Source: Paracoccaceae bacterium
GTDB taxonomy: Bacteria; Pseudomonadota; Alphaproteobacteria; Rhodobacterales; Rhodobacteraceae
Assembly (NCBI GenBank): GCA_003545125.1
Contig: DQCI01000313.1
Span: 1-5,931 of the forward strand
Direction of reading: 5' to 3'
Length of the DNA: 5,931 bases
Of this stretch, positions 5,511 to 5,931 are shown one piece after another. Position 1 is the first letter of the stretch, and the number at the start of each line of letters is the position of its first letter. The notes beneath the pieces are model-generated. The model was given only the letters and a program-made list of their open reading frames with translations. It was not told the origin of the DNA and made no database searches. The translations under genes and the position numbers were made by a program.

Positions 5511-5931
5511 CCCGTTCCAACCCGCTCACCGCTCTGCTTATCCCTGCGGTCTTCGCCACGCTCTTCGCCGCATCCCCCGCCCACGCGCTCGACCCGGACC
5601 CCGGGACCGAGACCCAGCACGAGGCGCTGCGCACGCTGAAAGCCGACCTGATCGAGACGGTGAACACGCAGGATTTCGCCCGGCTCGGGGCGCGCACCAA
5701 CACCCGCTTCACTGCAACCGTCGTGACCCAGGATCATTTCACCGATCTCGACGCGGCAAAGGGTTTTTTCGACGGGTTGTTCACCCGCAAGCTGCTTCGG
5801 ATGGAAAGCATATCCTTCGCCGCCGAGGCCGACGCGCTATCGACGATCCACACCGGCACGGTCGCGGTCACGACGGGCAGCACCGTCGAAACCTACACCC
5901 TCGCCGATGGCCGGTCGTTCGACATCGACGG
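5507..5931 (+). CDS. Exported NTF2/SnoaL-like protein, 3' end outside the window
   Basis: 141 codons are visible from a TTG that overlaps the desaturase stop (TTGA). The first 27 or so residues are a clear Sec signal peptide: MTRSN, a hydrophobic core (PLTALLIPAVFATLFAA) and a cleavage site near AHA before LDPDPG, so the protein is periplasmic. The mature part fits the cone-shaped NTF2-like fold: a first helix with LRTLKADLIETVNTQDFARL, then TRFTATVVTQDHFTDLDAAKGFFDGLF, then strands with TGTVAVTTGSTVETYTLADG and RSFDIDG. In family members this last part usually leads into a final strand with a Trp or Arg, here outside the window. SnoaL/DUF4440-type domains bind or convert small hydrophobic molecules; no catalytic residue can be assigned. 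Its place right after the desaturase, with translation coupling, suggests a role with the operon's product in the periplasm. The frame shows no lesion. Confidence 0.7.
   Translation, partial: MTRSNPLTALLIPAVFATLFAASPAHALDPDPGTETQHEALRTLKADLIETVNTQDFARLGARTNTRFTATVVTQDHFTDLDAAKGFFDGLFTRKLLRMESISFAAEADALSTIHTGTVAVTTGSTVETYTLADGRSFDID

Overview
The window is G+C-rich (roughly two thirds by eye) and gene-dense. It has ATGA-type gene overlaps, GTG/TTG starts and proteins rich in Ala, Arg and Pro. This suits a high-GC alphaproteobacterium, perhaps of the Rhodobacterales, but that placement is an inference from style, not from a marker gene.

Layout. A leftward gene (complement of 1-568, running off the left edge) encodes a probably exported protein I do not recognise. 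A divergent intergenic region (569-879) follows. From about 880 to the right edge a tightly packed rightward gene row reads: a GNAT-like protein (880-1569), a GH3-family acyl-adenylase-like protein (1566-2591), a B12-binding radical SAM protein (2591 to about 3512), the C-terminal end of an AurF-like diiron oxygenase (about 3513-3893), a two-helix membrane protein with a left-handed beta-helix acyltransferase-like domain (3904-4560), a membrane fatty-acid desaturase (4557-5510) and an exported NTF2/SnoaL-like protein (5507 to the right edge). Most junctions overlap by 1-4 bases, so this looks like one operon with coupled translation.

The striking point is that the row is broken in several ways. 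The GNAT-like gene has an in-frame TAA, two frame changes and probably an internal loss. GH3 loses its C-terminal domain to unrelated sequence and has a changed ATP-binding motif. The radical SAM gene has an in-frame TAA and is cut off inside its barrel, where it joins the tail of the diiron oxygenase in another frame. The desaturase has an in-frame TAG before its third histidine box. Only the beta-helix gene and the two genes at the window edges look intact. Gene ends, overlaps and ribosome binding sites are preserved, so I read this as an operon in early decay, or possibly an error-rich or collapsed assembly.

When intact, the combination (adenylating enzyme, B12/radical SAM enzyme, AurF-like diiron oxygenase, membrane desaturase, trimeric transacylase-like protein, GNAT-like protein) would suit synthesis or tailoring of a lipid-like or amide-linked secondary metabolite. 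I do not recognise it as a characterised cluster. The three in-frame stops are TAA, TAA and TAG, all at sites where I expect tyrosine, while every apparent true terminator in the row is TGA. This is noted as a finding, but decay explains it more simply than recoding.
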